Part shown: one piece after another, positions 21,497 through 33,748 of the stretch
How positions within the stretch are numbered: position 1 is the first letter of the stretch
Layout: each line of letters begins with the position of its first letter
Source of the DNA: Xenoacremonium recifei
Taxonomy: Eukaryota > Ascomycota > Sordariomycetes > Hypocreales > Nectriaceae
DNA: 64,000 nt
Reading direction: 5' to 3'
Assembly (NCBI GenBank): GCA_012184525.1
Contig: WOFQ01000013.1
Location: 558,001-622,000 of the forward strand
Notes under the pieces: generated by a model
Databases searched by the model: none
Seen by the model: the letters and a program-made list of their open reading frames with translations, nothing else
Told to the model about the DNA's origin: nothing
Program-made: the position numbers and the translations under genes

Positions 21497-24203
21497 GCTT
21501 GAGACTTGAGAGCAATGGAGATGCGTGCTATAAGTCTGGGCGCAGGGGCTTTCTCCGCAAGACTTAAGGATGTGTGTGATTCTTTGGTGTTGATACTAAA
21601 GAATAGATGCTGGGGGCTTGAGGAAGGGAAATCGGGGACCGAGAGGGCAACCAGTCGACGAGGATTAACGAGGAATCCTCCTCCAGAGTGCTGAGAAGCG
21701 ATGAAGAGGATAAAGGTGAGGATGGATGTTGACGGAAAATGGTTGGGGAAGGTCGGACTGGGTGGGTTGATATTCATATGAGAGCAAAAAGTTGTGAGCC
21801 GACCTAGACCGGCATGCCAGTGGAACCTTGAGCCGAGCTACAGCGACTTTACAGGGCACTATCTGGGCGAAGAGCGGCTAATCGATTTTTTCCCTCCCGC
21901 CTGGCCAGAGGCTAAACTCTAGGAGTAAAGCTTGGTGGAAGCTGGTTGATGGCCCATGAGCCGACAACGGAAGCGCATTTTGGAGGGATGTAAAGCACGG
22001 ACCGCGGTCTGAGCCGCATGCCCTCTGAAAAGACCTCGGTCATACGACGGATGGGATTGACGAGGGCAGAATTGATGGACAGGAGATGGCTGAAGTCGTC
22101 TTGACGGAAAGACGCCGAGTATGCTGAGTGAGATGGCTGGGTAGAGTGCAAGGCGTGTTAGCAGAGCTTGGCGGCGCTCTTCGATTGTGCCCCATGATGG
22201 CCTCTGCAGAAGAGCCTACCGGACTCATCCCAGGGATTGTGTTCCATTGTCATGATCCATGGCCACGTGCAATTCATACATACAAGTAGAAATGGTCCTC
22301 ACTCTCTCCACTCAGAGGAAAGATGGATGGCTGTGGCACAGACGATCCTCCGCAGGGGCTGGCTGCAGCACCAAGATCGATCTGCCTAAAGCCCCAGTGC
22401 CTGAGGACACAACTCTGCAGCTAATAATTATGCCTGAGGATGTCAGGCCCAGACGCCATTATCCGTCGTCGCATCAACAAAGACGGCGGCCAGTGACTCT
22501 CAACCTCATATTTCTGGCCAAAATGCGCATGCGACAGCCCTCCCAGTCCACCCAAAAACAACCCGCGCCCATCTCTGTCGCGCTCAACAAACTTCGCGCC
22601 TTCAACTACGATCTATAACTCAACACTAGCCATGCTGCGACAGCCCGCTTGCCGCCACGTCTACTTGTTCGTTTGTTTAGCTGATGCCTTTCGACTTTGA
22701 GGATCGAGGCAGGCAGGCAGCCACAATGCTGTTGTCCTTGGGCGCATGAAATTCAGCCTCGCGCGCCGCGTTTGGCTGCAAGATGCGAATAGCGTCGCCG
22801 GACTTCAACACCACGTCAAGTGACCTCTTCACTGCGGTCTGACACATGCTGAGGCTTCGTTCTCGAGTCGCCGCCAGGATACGCCAAATATTCTGCTACG
22901 CCCCCGATACCGCAGCACCACGCTTCCAACCGGCGTTGATACCTCAGGCTTCCTATTTCCGCCGCCTTCCATTCTACGACTGGTCTTGTTGACTCAGGCA
23001 GGCCTGCATCCCTACGCCCTGCAACCTCGTATGGGCCAGTCAGTGTAAGTCCGGCATCAGTCATACCCCAAGGACTTGGAATCCGGCCCCGTCGGGGTCC
23101 AATGACCCCCGTCAACAGGATACGGACTTCCTGTTAGACTATGCCACGGATCCTCTGCCAAGTCACTATCTGACGCAACCTCTAATAGTCCTAGAGGAGC
23201 GAGGTCAGTCGCCGCCTTTGTTGGGATGGCACGTCACCAAGTGGGACAAGGCTTCAACCGCAACAGAGGCCATTGACGGGCGTTCATCAAACGTGAATAG
23301 AATCACGGGCCGAGGATCTCGGGGAGAGCCTGGTCCCAATGAGGCACGGTCTGCGAAGCATACGCGCCATGCGTCAAGGCAATCCGCCTCATCCCGGAAG
23401 CGAGGACCGTTGTTTTGGAATCTCGATGCTCAAGCGAGCATCGCGGAGCCAACTGCAAGGCAACGATGGCAGGTCGAAACAGCCTTGCCCCCCGCGCGGC
23501 CAAGTCCACGCCTGTGCTTTTCACGGTCGTCGGTTGGCACAGCCGCAGTCCGGAGCCTTGTCGTTCAGATCGAGTCAACCCACCAATCCAAGGCAGTGGA
23601 GGCACCCATACTGAGGATCACGGGCGTGAGTCATCCCCCCTCACAACCCACCACTAGGACTCCAGGGGTGAACTTCGAGGCGAGTGACTCCGAGCTTGGT
23701 GCCTAGTCGCTCGCTCTACTACTAAAGGCGACGAACATTTTGCTGAATGTGGCGGGGGGAAAGGCTGAGTACCTTGCAGATGCTGCTCTTGGATTGATTC
23801 GGCTCTTCGGTCTGAACTCGAATATTCTCGACGCACGGACCAAGCTATCATCCCCATCAAACCGTCACGTGCTAAGCGTCTGACTAATTCATTCCCTTGC
23901 GCATGCGGCTGCATCCGTTGCCTTCCGAGAATTTAACACCATAATTTTCAGGCCTCCATCGATTCCCAGCTCGCCGCCGCATCGCCCGCCGACCGAGACC
24001 TCGACTAGAGCTGAAGCGCAGCTGTCAAACATCCATCCGTGCCGAGTCTGTACACGTCAGCTCGGGTGCTTACCAGATCCCGTGTCTGTTGCCACCCGAC
24101 GCGATCGCCGTTCACAGCCGACCGCGCCTCCCTCTGTGGCAGCGCGCGCGTTCATCTTCCTCAAACACTGCGGCCGCGCTTCCACTTCGATCCCGCAACC
24201 AAG
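21497..24203. other. 2.7-kb divergent promoter region
   Basis: This lies between the MFS transporter (-) and the C2H2 gene (+). Frames of 60-160 codons on both strands (for example at 22259-22618 and 23218-23706) overlap each other, have uneven composition and match no family I know. The last 200 nt form a GC-rich leader to the ATG at 24204. Confidence 0.5.
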
Positions 24204-25252
24204 ATGAGCGTCGCGTACGAACCCCGAAACTTCATTCACGATGGCGGCTATCCGCCCATGGGCGACGAGCATGATCAAACCGTCGACCAACGATTCACGG
24301 ACAGCGATGTCGCCGAACAACTGAGCCATTACACGTCGGAAGCGGCTATGCTCCCCGATGGCACGGGTGTGCTAGGTGACGACAGAGGCATGATGCCTGA
24401 GGACGCAGCGGCCGTTCAAGAAGCTGCGGGGCTGGATCTTACACATGCTGCATTCCCTACCATGGAGGCAGCTATGGCAACACCTGCGCTCCCCGATCCT
24501 CTGCCCAGCGACAAAGATATGTCTCCTACTACAGGGACTCCTCCATCAAATCGAGTCAAGCCTATACCCAAGCCGGATCGCGAGGTAGAGAAGCAGGCCG
24601 ACGGGAAATATCACTGTCCCTTGGATGACTGCAAGGAGGACGTCCGCGCTTTCTCTCGGAAGTGTGAATGGAAGTAAGTCTCACTTTGATCTCACATACA
24701 CAGACCGATGCTAACTATTATGACAGCAAGCACATGGACAAACATGAGCGACCATACCGATGTCCGGCCGATGGCTGCGAGAACCTGCCTGGATTCACAT
24801 ATTCGGGTGGCCTACTACGACACGAACGCGAAGTACACGGCAAACACGGAGGTCCTAAGAACACTGTCAACTGCCCGCATCCCAACTGCAAACGACACAC
24901 CGGCAAGGGGTTCTCGCGACAGGAAAACTTGAACGAGCATTTGCGCCGGGTGCATACGAACATCGATGGCGGGGTCCAGTCCCCAGAGACAGTCCAGTCG
25001 CCCGACGACAACGAGAGTGAACGAGCTGGCTCGAAGAGAAAGCGCAGGCCTAGCGAGCAGGCTGAGGATCTTGACGAGTTGCGTCAGGAACTCAAGCGTT
25101 TGCGCGAGGAGAATGTGGCGTTGAAGAGTGAAATGGACCAGCAGTCGCAACATTCGCTGGCCATGATGGCTCAAATTGCGGAACTTCAGGATGCTCTCCG
25201 CCACGGAATCGCACCACATGGTTTGGGAGCTCCAACGGCGCAGATGATCTAG
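24204..25252 (+). CDS. C2H2 zinc-finger protein with C-terminal coiled coil
   Basis: Exons 24204-24673 and 24727-25252 (donor GTAAGT, acceptor GACAG) give 331 residues. The acidic N-terminal region is followed by three C2H2 fingers. The first is CPLDDCKEDVRAFSRKCEWN-KHMDKH, which spans the intron. The second is CPADGCEN...LLRHEREVH. The third is CPHPNCKRHTGKGFSRQENL followed by NEHLRRVH. A basic patch (SKRKRRP) and a leucine/glutamate coiled coil (ELRQELKRLREENVALKSE) come next. It is probably a nuclear DNA-binding protein that dimerises through the coil. The frame ends at TAG (25250-25252), yet the same frame remains open for 167 further codons. The annotated end may therefore not be the true end of the protein. 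Confidence 0.85.
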
Positions 25253-25756
25253 AAAGATCTGCCCGACGGTCAGCCTGGCGGCCAAGTCGTTGCCCAACCG
25301 CGACTTCGGCTTCCCGAGCAACCTAACCTCCGGCTTCCTGGTCAATCTGATGCCCAGCAACCAAGACTTCAGCTTCCTCAACAACCTACCCTCCGGCTTC
25401 CTGGTCAAGCAGATACCCAGCAACCAGGGCTTCAGCTTCCTCAACAACCTACCCTCCAGCTTCCTGGTCAAACAGATACTCATCAGCCGAGGATTCAACT
25501 TGGCCAACAACCTAGCATTCGACTTCCTGAACAACCGAGCATTCGACTACCGGGGCAATCTAGAACTTCGCTTTCCGAGCAATCCGTTAATATCCTCAGC
25601 ACTCCTACCATCGAGCAGTTCACACAACTCATCGAGCCACTCAAATCTCAGCTCACGCAACAAATCAAAGCTCAACTCCTCGAAGAGTTAAATCCCCAAC
25701 CCTCCCCCTCCGCACCACCTCACTCCCCCAGCTCGCTCTTCTCCCTCTCCCCTTGA
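25253..25756 (+). other. in-frame Q/L/P-rich extension beyond the C2H2 stop codon
   Basis: Continuing in the reading frame of the zinc-finger exon after the TAG, there is no stop until TGA at 25754-25756. The 167 codons encode a repeat of the type RLPGQxDxQQPxLQLPQQP, then an amphipathic helix (TIEQFTQLIEPLKSQLTQQI) and a Pro/Ser-rich end. The frame has no ATG, so it can be translated only by continuing the upstream gene. A 66-nt segment, 25221-25286, has GT and AG ends and would remove the TAG in phase, but its donor (GTTTGG) is weak and no good branch site is visible. Readthrough and a recent nonsense mutation are the alternatives. Confidence 0.6.
25319..25558 (+). repeat. 63-bp tandem repeat in the C2H2 extension
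   Basis: Three full units start at 25319, 25382 and 25445, exactly 63 bp apart, each beginning CAACCTAMCCTCC. A partial, diverged fourth starts at 25508. A period of 63 bp is 21 codons, so the reading frame is preserved. Confidence 0.85.
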
Positions 25757-26501
25757 TCACTCACGGCTCACGACCCCCACATTTACATAGACGGCTTCTC
25801 ATCTCACGGCCCGGCGTTCAGAATTCCCCCTCTTGCTCTTTTTTTTTTTTTCTTCACTCTATCATGTACGGTTCCAGGCGGCGTTTCTGGCATGTGGCTT
25901 TTGCTTTCGGAGAGATGATATCCCGCTTGGCAATCTGATGGTTGTCACGGCACGAGACATGGAACGGAACGGGGGGCTTGACGCATATACCATGACGGAA
26001 CGGCGGGGCGGCTTTGTTTTTGGCACTTGTATCATAGAATGTATGCTTTGCGCTGTTGCTGGCTGCGCGCAATATAAATTCGCCATGTGCAATTACATCT
26101 CTTACATTTACTCATGTCTCTGAACGCTTCATTTTCATCTGTGATTTTCTGACTAACGAAGTTGCGCGAAGCTGTCCTTCCCCTCGCCGGCTGCCTCGGA
26201 TCGTGGCAACGCCAGCCTCACAACGCGTAACAGCTTCGTAAGGCCTATCTAGGCATCCAGTCTCAGAACAACGCCACGAGGCTTCACTTGGCACCAGACC
26301 GTGATGTGAATATGTGCATGTTGTATATACTCTTGTCCAAATATGCAAGAAATCCGCTCTACGCTGCAGTATACACGCCTCCGCCGCCGCCGCTGCCATC
26401 CCAGCTAATGATGCTTTCGTTTTTTCGATTTTGTCTAACCGCCGGGAATCCAGAACCCATCCATGACCCCCCAATATACAGACCGGCCTTCGCTGACTAC
26501 A
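25757..26501. other. convergent intergenic region
   Basis: The 3' regions of the C2H2 gene (+) and BZZ1 (-). A T-rich run lies at about 25838-25852. No gene seen. Confidence 0.5.
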
Positions 26502-28900
26502 CTACACCGCCTGCACGTAGCTCGCAGGCACACTGGCCGTGACGCCGGCCTTCTCGACCTCCACCCACCCATCCCCGGGGTCATCCTTGACGAGCACGAA
26601 GCGCTCGCCCTCGACCATGCTATGCTCGGTGTCGCTCTGGGCGCTGTACTCGTAGAGAGCCTCCACGTAGCGCAGTTTCTTGGCGCCGCGGCGGGGGGCT
26701 ACAGCCGGGCCCTTCTTCTTGCCGACGGTGGCGGCCGTGGAGGAGGGCGCGGCGGATGAGGTCGTCGAGTTGGAGTATGTGGAGGATGGGCGGGCGTTGG
26801 CGGTGGGTGTTGTGGCTGACCACTCGACGTAGGAGCTGGGGACGATGCCTTCTTTGTAGCCGGCGCGGACCTTGACCCAGCCGGAGCCATCTGTAATACA
26901 TGTTAGAGTCCGTTCAGGCCGCCTAAGGGTTCAGGGGTAAGTCAGACGTACCATCATCCTCGAGCAGGATCACTTCCCTGCCCTCCTGGACTGCAAGCTC
27001 GCCCTCGCCACCGGCGTCAAACCCGTACAGCATCCTCCCCTTCTTTTCATCCTTCGCTCCCCCACCATTCGTGACGCTGCTCCCCGGCAACTCACTGATG
27101 TACGCTGACGGTGGCGGTGCCATTATCCTGTTCTTGCGCATCGTATTGGAGCTCTTCACCGAAGACATGCTTGGTCGTGGCGCAGCTTCTGAGGGTGCCT
27201 CTTCGGCAGGTGAGCGTTGTCCTGATATAGATCCTGAGAGCGACGCGCGGGCTGAGTGTGAGCTGAGCGAGGTCATCGTATTGGACCGGGTGAGATCCGG
27301 CAGTTCCGCAACGTGCGCTGGAGGTGCATTCGCCGTTGGTACGAGCTTGTTGGCGCTGTCTTGTCGTGCGGCCTTGAGCTTCTTGCGATCGTCCTTGGAC
27401 TGCTCGCCTGGGCAGTCTGCCGGGACCTTCATCTCACATTTGCTATGACACGTGTAGCCACAGTCTCGGCAATCGAAGCCCTTTGCACTGAGACCCCAGA
27501 TTCTCTCGCCGCAAAGATCGCAGTTTGTAGGAATCTTGAACGTCTGGCTCTTGAAGTTGTGATTCTTTGCTCCGAGAGTGACATCGCCCACAACGGCCGT
27601 GATGGTGGACGTCTCGACTTCGGCAGTAAGACGCTGGCGATCGAGGTTGTGAAGATCCTCTTGCATGGCGAATAGGATCCGGACGACCTCGACCTCATCC
27701 TTCTTCTCGGTGCCTTCTCGAATCCTCTGCTTCGTAATCTTCAGCTTCTCGACATCACTCCGTTTCTTGTCAACCTGTCTCCTCAGGTCACCCAATTGGC
27801 CCTTGGACTTGCTCAAAACATTCCTAAGGTAGATTTTAGCGGTCTCGTCCACAACCATGGTGCCGTCGTCGTGCCACACGGGGCTCGGCTCGAAGGCCTT
27901 GTCCGGCGGCTCTTGGAAGCCACCCATGTTGTGCTGGATGTACATCATAGAATCTAGATGTGGCAGGTTTCTCAAAATTTCCTGCCCTTGGTGCTCCATC
28001 ATAGTGTGGCTCTGTTGTAGCATGCCCCCCTCCAGCTTCGTCGCCACCTCCCAGAGGGCATTCAGCCTCGTAGTCCGGAATTCGCTTAGATCCTGCAGAC
28101 TGTCCATGACCTCGGGCACGTACTCGTGGTAGTATCTCTCCTTTTGCTTATTGGTAACGTTGATAGCGATCAGGTATGTGTTCTTGGCGTTGTTCATCTC
28201 GAAAAGCTGCTGCTGGTAAGCGCTCTGAGCCTTTTGTTTGTCGTAGTGCGACTCCGTCTTCTTGCGCCTGGCTTCAACTTCCTGACAGACAACGTCGTAT
28301 TTGCCCTTGATCTTGCGCAGGTCGGCGTAGGAGGCTTCGCGCTCGCGCTCGAGCTTCTCGGCGTATTCGACGTGGCGCTTCCGCAGCTCCTCGAAGCGAG
28401 TGCCATAGTATTTGAGGGGCTCGGCAACCTGGGAGATCAGGCTGTTGGCGTATCGATCGTGTTCGCCGGCGCGCGACTCGAGGGTAGTGAGCTGGGTGGT
28501 CCAGGTGGTCAAGGAGGCACTGCGGGGGTGCAGTCGTCAGCACAGGACAGAGAGAACATGCGCAATGGGATCGCTACCTCTCCAGCGACCCAGGAGTCAT
28601 CACCGGAGTATCTCCCACGCTCAGCTGCGACGACTTCTTGTTCTTCTTCTCGAAGTACTTCTTGGCGAGGGCCGTCAGCTTCGCGCTGTACTCCTTTTCA
28701 ATGATGGATCGCTCGCGGTAGAACTGTTGGATGTCCTCGAGCCAGGCGATGCCGTTGCCGACCCAGGCGTTGGCGGACTTGAAGCCGTCCTGTACCGGGT
28801 CGAGTCAAGTTAGTCCGTGGAATCCGCGAGGCTCTCGACTCTCGGAACGCACCTTGAGCTCGGCGCCAAAGGTGGGCGCAACATCCCCCACCTCAGCCAT
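26502..28900 (-). CDS. BZZ1: Bzz1-like F-BAR, C1 and SH3 protein
   Basis: Four exons: 28900-28853, 28789-28578, 28519-26952 and 26890-26502, all in phase, 738 residues. The F-BAR domain spans about residues 10-290 (WVGNGIAWLEDIQQFYRERS, KEYSAKLTALAKKYF and a long coiled-coil body). A C1 zinc finger follows at about 400-450 (NFKSQTFKIPTNCDLCGERI ... CHSKCEMKVPADC). A Ser/Pro-rich linker leads to two SH3 domains near the end (GRMLYGFDAGGEGELAVQEG and YVEALYEYSAQSDTEHSMVE). This order is diagnostic of fungal Bzz1, which bends membrane and recruits WASP/Arp2/3 to cortical actin patches during endocytosis. The first exon is very short (16 codons) but matches the family start, MAEVGDVAPTFGAELK. It is head-to-head with PCS60. 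Confidence 0.93.
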
Positions 28901-29902
28901 GACGGAAGACGTCTTCTCGGGAGCGGGACGCGGGCGATGTCGACATGTAGCCACAGATGCAAAGATCGAGGGCGCCGCGGAGGGCTGTTCTTCAAGGTAT
29001 TCCGGGCTGGGACATGCGCCGTTGCTGGGGGAAAGTGAGGGGCGGAGGATGGAGGACGGAGAGAGGCGTAGTTTGGGCGAGGAGGAGTAAGTAAGTAAGT
29101 AAGTGGAGGCCGAAAACGGTAGGTGGTGAGAGCGGGTGAAGGTCAGTCAAGTCAGGTCAGGTCAGGCAGGAACGAACATGTTAGTGGAGTAGAGGAAGCT
29201 GCTGACAGAGCAGACAATCATTGGACTTTATTATCTAGGTACAGAGTATCTATGGCAATTCAGCTGCACTTTTACATGCTGAATTCACATCCAGGATATT
29301 CTTCCGAAATACCTCAGACAGAGTCGATTGTCTCAAGGTCACGTTGGGATCTGCCTCTAGTCTCTAGTCTCACTCATTATTCAGGCTGAATGCAACCGCC
29401 TCATGGCTGCCCTTTCAACACCAACTTGTACATCGTGAAAAGGAAAGATTATAGACCAGATTTGGGATGAGTCGTTGGGATTAGGGGCAATAGCTATACA
29501 CAAGCCACAATGCATTCCAGCTGCAGCAGGACCCGAGAATACTGGCTCCAGCATCTTCGCCCCCTATAACCCCGAGATCCCAGCGGTTCCACCCCCTGAA
29601 AGCCTCAGCATGGGGCGCATTCGGGCACTATCATGGCTCTCTAGATCCACCTCGGCCGACGGTCGGATGGAGCTCGCAAAGCACGTCACCGTCATTGGCT
29701 TTTCTCATGAAGATTCCCATCTGACGACTTTGGATCCGCATTGAACTTCATCCGCTGCATCTCATAAACACACAGGAGTAGCCACGCTCTCACTTGTCTT
29801 CTCTTATCGCTCTCGTTTTCTCTATCGCTATCTCTTCTCCTTAAACCTCCCTCCGTCTCTGCGTTCCGTCTGCTGGTTAGACTCGACCGTCTCAACATCA
29901 TC
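28901..29902. promoter_or_regulatory. bidirectional promoter region between BZZ1 and PCS60
   Basis: A 1-kb head-to-head spacer. It holds an AGTA tetranucleotide microsatellite (about 29086-29105), a short GTCAG repeat (about 29148-29168) and a CT-rich leader (29785-29870) just before the PCS60 ATG. No gene seen. Confidence 0.5.
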
Positions 29903-31622
29903 ATGGCTGGTCTCACTCTCCAAACCGCCATCAAGGGCTCGCCCTCAACCACAGCCGTCATCATCCCCTCCAAGCCGACGGCCCTCACTGTTTCTTACGC
30001 CTCTCTGGTTTCTCAGGTCTCGTCCTTCCAGGAGAAGCTCGCCGACCTCGGCATCACCACTGCCTCGCCCGTGTCCATCGCCCTCATCAACTCGTACGAG
30101 TTCATCGTGTCCTTCCTTGCGGCATCGTGGCAGCGAGGCATTGCTGCTCCCCTGAACCCCAACTACAAGCAGGATGAGTTCGAGTTCTACATTGAGGATG
30201 TCAAGAGCGCCGTTGTGCTGGTACCCAAGGGCGCATTCGCAGCCGGTGCGGCCAGTGTCAAGGCCGCTAAGAAGTTCAATGCCGCCGTGGCCGAATGTTA
30301 CTGGGATGCGGCCAAGGGCGAGGTTGTGTTGGATGTCAAGGATTTCGGTGGTCTTAAGGGCAAGAAGGAGAAGTTACTGCGCGCGGAGCCTGAGGACGTC
30401 GCTCTGATTCTTCATACGAGGTTAGTTATCACATGCTCTTCTGGTGGTCTCACGATAACTAACGTCTCAACAGTGGTACCACTTCAAGACCGAAAGTGGT
30501 GAGTGTAACTAAACGGATAAAGGAGTCTTCACTCAACCTATACTTACAATACTCCAGGTTCCCCTGTCACACCGAAACTTGACCCGAACTATGCGTACGT
30601 TTCGCTTTCGTTTGAACAAACCATACCTTTACTGACGTACTCTAGACAACATTGAGCAGACTTACAAGCTTACCTCGAAAGACCGTACCATGCTTGTCAT
30701 GCCGCTCTTCCACGTTCATGGTCTCCTCTGCGGTCTTTTGGCTCCTCTTTACACCGGCGGCTCCATGGTCGTTCCCACGAAGTTCTCAGCCTCGGAATTC
30801 TGGGGAGACTTCATCACTCACCAGGCCAACTGGTACACAGCCGTGCCCACCATTCACCAGATCCTCCTCAAGAATCCGCCGCCAAACCCCAAGCCGGCCA
30901 TTCGGTTCATCCGCTCATGCTCCAGCCCGCTCTCACCCACCGTCTTCGCCCAGCTCGAGGAGACCTACGGCGCACCCGTCCTCGAGGCCTACGCCATGAC
31001 CGAGGCCGCTCATCAGATGACTTCCAACCCTCTCCCGCCCGCCAAGCGCAAGCCTGGCAGCGTAGGACTGGGCCAGGGTGTTGACGTGCGCATTATGGAC
31101 GAGCAGGGCAACGAGCTGGCGCAGGGCGCCGAAGGCGAGATCTGCATCAAGGGCGAGAATGTCACGAGCGGCTACCTCAACAACCCAACCGCCAACGCTG
31201 GCGCATACCACAAGCAGAACGGCTTCTTCCGTACAGGCGACCAGGGAAAGAAGGACGAGGACGGATACGTGATCATCACAGGTCGTATCAAGGAGCTCAT
31301 CAACAAGGGCGGCGAGAAGATCAGCCCGATTGAGCTGGACAACGTACTCACACGGCACCCGCAGGTTAGCGAGGCCGTGAGCTTTGCCATCCCGGACGAC
31401 GTGTACGGGCAGGACATTGGCGTGGCCATTGTGCTGAAGCCGGGGGAAAAGCTCACGGCTGAGGCGTTGCGGGCGTGGGTAGCCGAGAAGGTGGCCAAGT
31501 TCAAGGTGCCGAAGCAGGTTTACTTTACAGAGGTGATGCCGAAGACAGCGACGGGTAAGATTCAACGGCGCATTGTGGCCGAGACGATGATGAAGAAGGA
31601 TGCGCCCAAGGCGAAGCTGTAA
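29903..31622 (+). CDS. PCS60: peroxisomal AMP-binding acyl/oxalyl-CoA synthetase (Pcs60-like)
   Basis: Four exons: 29903-30420, 30474-30498, 30558-30594 and 30646-31622, all in phase, 518 residues. Adenylate-forming enzymes couple a carboxylate to CoA using ATP. The P-loop-like motif SGTTSRPK is encoded by the 25-nt second exon. Later motifs include YAMTEAAHQM (A5-type), FRTGDQGKKDEDGY (A7-type), GRIKELINKGGEKISP (A8-type) and the catalytic lysine in PKTATGKIQRR. The protein ends in AKL, a canonical peroxisomal PTS1 signal. In yeast, Pcs60 is an oxalyl-CoA synthetase of the peroxisome; the substrate here is inferred from overall similarity. It is transcribed away from BZZ1 and has a CT-rich leader. 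Confidence 0.93.
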
Positions 31623-31907
31623 TATGGCGAATACATAGACGACAGGCTGGTGATGTATGTAGAATATGCTGTATGGGTTGGTTAGAGAGACATATAGAGA
31701 GATCTCAGATTAGGTCAATTAGATGCGTTCATGTATTCATGTCTGTATTATGTACATCAGATCTAAATCAAACTCCGTCACTTCGCTTGCTGTCTTCGTA
31801 TTGCCGCGCATCTCGTGCTTTTCATGAAGCAGACATAAGAAACGCCCAGGGCTGCATATCCAGATTTCCCTCAAATCCGGTTTCATCTCCCTGCACTCTC
31901 AAATCGC

Positions 31908-32249
31908 TTAATCATAATGCCCATCCGTATCCTGCACCTCAATCGCATCATCCTCCTCGCTATCATACAGTGCGCTCTTCTTGCGCTGCATGCCGCCGTT
32001 CGGCCTCAATGCCGTGGTGGTGGTCTGGCGCGGCGTCACGGTGTGCTTCTCGACCCAGGAGGCCTCGCCGTCGGGGGCTTCCCAGCGCAGGGGCTGGCCG
32101 CCAACGATCTGGGGCTCGGGCTTGATCTTGACTTGCTGGGCGTAGATGAGGCACTGCGCGTTGGCGTCTTCGAGGGCGGAGTAGACGGCGGCGACGTTGG
32201 TGATGCCGCCGATGCTGTGGAGGAGGATGTAGACCGAGGGGGCCATCAT
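31908..32249 (-). CDS. small hypothetical protein
   Basis: The frame is open from a TTG at 32342, but the first ATG is at 32249 (another follows at 32246), giving 113 residues. The start reads MMAPSVYILLHSIGGITNVA and the middle has a hydrophilic beta-like stretch (QCLIYAQQVKIKPEPQIVGG, then LRWEAPDG). The tail is acidic (YDSEEDDAIEVQDTDGHYD). No domain is recognised. The regular composition and the tidy C-terminus suggest a real gene. It lies tail-to-tail with PCS60, about 285 nt away. Confidence 0.6.
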   Translation of the reverse strand: MMAPSVYILLHSIGGITNVAAVYSALEDANAQCLIYAQQVKIKPEPQIVGGQPLRWEAPDGEASWVEKHTVTPRQTTTTALRPNGGMQRKKSALYDSEEDDAIEVQDTDGHYD

Positions 32250-33748
32250 GGGGTTGAGATAGGCCAGGTTGTGTGAGTTTTGAGTAGCTATGCTTGTGAT
32301 GGTTTGGAGGAGTGTTTTGTTGAGATTCAACGATGCACTCAAGTGAAGTCGGGTGTTGCTTATAAGTGGTGATAGTGGTATGTGGCTGGCGACTGGTGAT
32401 TGTTGCTCAATGCTCTTTAATTGATGGGTGATTCTGTGGTTCTGAAGCTCAATTGCTTGAGGATGTGATAGTAGATGCTCTGGAACAAGTCCAAAGGCCC
32501 GGGACCGCCCCGAACTTATATCCTCCCTCCCCCAACATCCAAGACATCAGCTGACCCATATCTGCATCTAAGCCCTCAATCTCACAAACCGCGCCCCAGA
32601 TCCCGCTGAGTGGTATGATGCAAGCAGCCAGCCATTTGTCCATGTGCCACGCCCACTTTAGGTCCTGTTCGCGCGCCAGAAGAGGCCCGCTCCGAGTCTC
32701 GGGACTGGACTCCCGTTTCTCTCCAGCTGGTCGAAACTCGGGGTCGATCAGGGACGGAGCAGTTTCGGGTTATCCGGCTATTAGAGGAAAAACTCAGACA
32801 CAGCTACGCAAGTTGCCCTTCTAACCCCTGGAGCTTGGGGACACTCCGTCATGGTATCGCAACTGAAGCTCTGCAAGCAAGCAAACAACTTGGCCAGCTG
32901 AGCTTTCGGGTCTTCAACTACAGGGACAGGGAGCGCGGAGATGCAAGTGCGAGCAGCGCGCGTGGACAGAACAAGACCCTTCGCCACCACAACCCCTGTG
33001 CCTGTCTCCTACTGACTGACGTCTCTCATCTCTCCGTTCCCGGGCCCGTGGAGAGAATCCCGCATTCGGCCAGCCCGGCTTCTGCCCTGGGAAAACCGGG
33101 GTCGCAGCTTGTTTTCGGGACGTCATGGCGGGCGCTGCAGTGGTCATTCATTATTCCCGGTGACTCGATTCGCCCGCTGTCTGTGCGGCCATCATGAGGC
33201 CTCGGCTTTGGCGGTTCGTTGCAGAGCCCGAGAGCGCGGTTTGTCTCGGGATTGCTAATCCATGATTTCTATTCTGAAATTTCATGGTGGCCTCCGTATA
33301 CGGAGCTGTGGTTTCTTCTTGGTGACTCTGAATTTGTCATTTCTGAAGGTTTCCATGATTGCTAGGGCCCGGAAGAGGAGGCCTCTTTTTGGATGCAACG
33401 CCCCCAAAGACTTTTGCCGGAGCTTCATCGTAGGATGTCACACTTGGCAGTCCAACGGTCAGCTCTACTGCATGATCATTTCTAGAGTAGGAAGGTAGAT
33501 GCTCTAAGCTAGCAATCAGATCATCAAGAAGACACCATTCATAGGGCAGCAGTAAGCCATGTTCTCAGCCTCATGAGTTTATTAGAACGTCTGGCGAAAG
33601 AGAGACGGTCACCTGACCTAGCAGCCTGAAAGCCCTGTAAGTTTATCCCAACTTCCTCCAGAGGTTGGGGATTAATACAGTCAACCCCTTGTTCCTAATT
33701 GCGAATGGATAGCGAACCGCTGCGTATTCCTGCAATCATCATGATCCT
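32250..33748. other. intergenic, no gene seen
   Basis: About 1.5 kb holding the promoter of the small hypothetical gene and the 3' flank of the ferric reductase. Frames at 32835-33197 and 33262-33498 look like chance. Confidence 0.5.

Noticed and set aside
22259..23706. Plus- and minus-strand frames between the MFS transporter and the C2H2 gene
   Set aside because: They overlap each other, have uneven composition and lack domains or splice support.
24815..25534. Long minus-strand frame (239 codons) over the C2H2 exon and its repeats
   Set aside because: It mirrors the 63-bp repeats, which keep several frames open, and covers a well-supported gene on the other strand.
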